Assembly (NCBI GenBank): GCA_965371225.1
Contig: CBDUXP010000119.1
Location: forward strand, 1-5,083
Reading direction: 5' to 3'
DNA length: 5,083 nt
From: CBDUXP01 sp965371225 [NCBI: uncultured bacterium]
Lineage (GTDB): Bacteria > Abyssobacteria > SURF-5 > CBDUXP01
Under the pieces are notes generated by a model. The model had not been told where the DNA came from. It saw nothing but the letters and a program-made list of their open reading frames with translations, and made no database searches. The position numbers were made by a program, and so were the translations under genes. This document shows, one piece after another, positions 5,070 to 5,083 of the stretch (its first letter is position 1; every line of letters begins with the position of its first letter).

Positions 5070-5083
5070 CGCTGCGCCGGGAT

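Overview
High-GC bacterial DNA carrying genes for three apparent secreted lipoproteins, one of them BamE/SmpA-like, which points to a Gram-negative (outer-membrane) bacterium. Codon third positions are strongly G/C-biased in all genes. I cannot name the phylum from the sequence alone; a proteobacterium or a related soil/sediment lineage fits. Nothing looks like an insertion sequence, phage, tRNA, rRNA or CRISPR array.

Left block (1-1672, minus strand, read right to left): a tight three-gene lipoprotein operon. It begins with a BamE/SmpA/OmlA-like small lipoprotein (1672-1223). Two paralogous envelope proteins of a family I do not recognise follow (1213-662, then 649 to beyond the left edge). 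Gaps are only 9 and 12 nt. The last protein is a shortened copy of the middle one with a long Pro/Ala/Arg-rich tail, and it runs off the window. An AT-rich island with an extended -10 candidate lies upstream (1673-2031).

Middle (2032-3078, minus strand): a 348-residue ferritin-like diiron-carboxylate protein with a complete, symmetric set of six metal ligands (E109, E139, H142, E189, E219, H222). It is probably an oxidase or oxygenase with unknown substrate. Its upstream region (3079-3595) has no convincing gene but holds several hairpins, an imperfect dyad, and the promoter candidates for the rightward genes.

Right block (3596-5069, plus strand): four consecutive DGPF/YCII-domain proteins of 130, 115, 117 and 114 residues, evidently one transcription unit with an ATGA overlap and gaps of 10 and 28 nt. 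Clusters of such genes are known partners of ECF-type sigma factors (the ECF42 group), so the next gene beyond the right edge may encode that sigma factor; this is inference. ECF-like promoter motifs lie just upstream of the first gene. The most notable features are this fourfold DGPF array and the uncharacterised paralogous lipoprotein pair.
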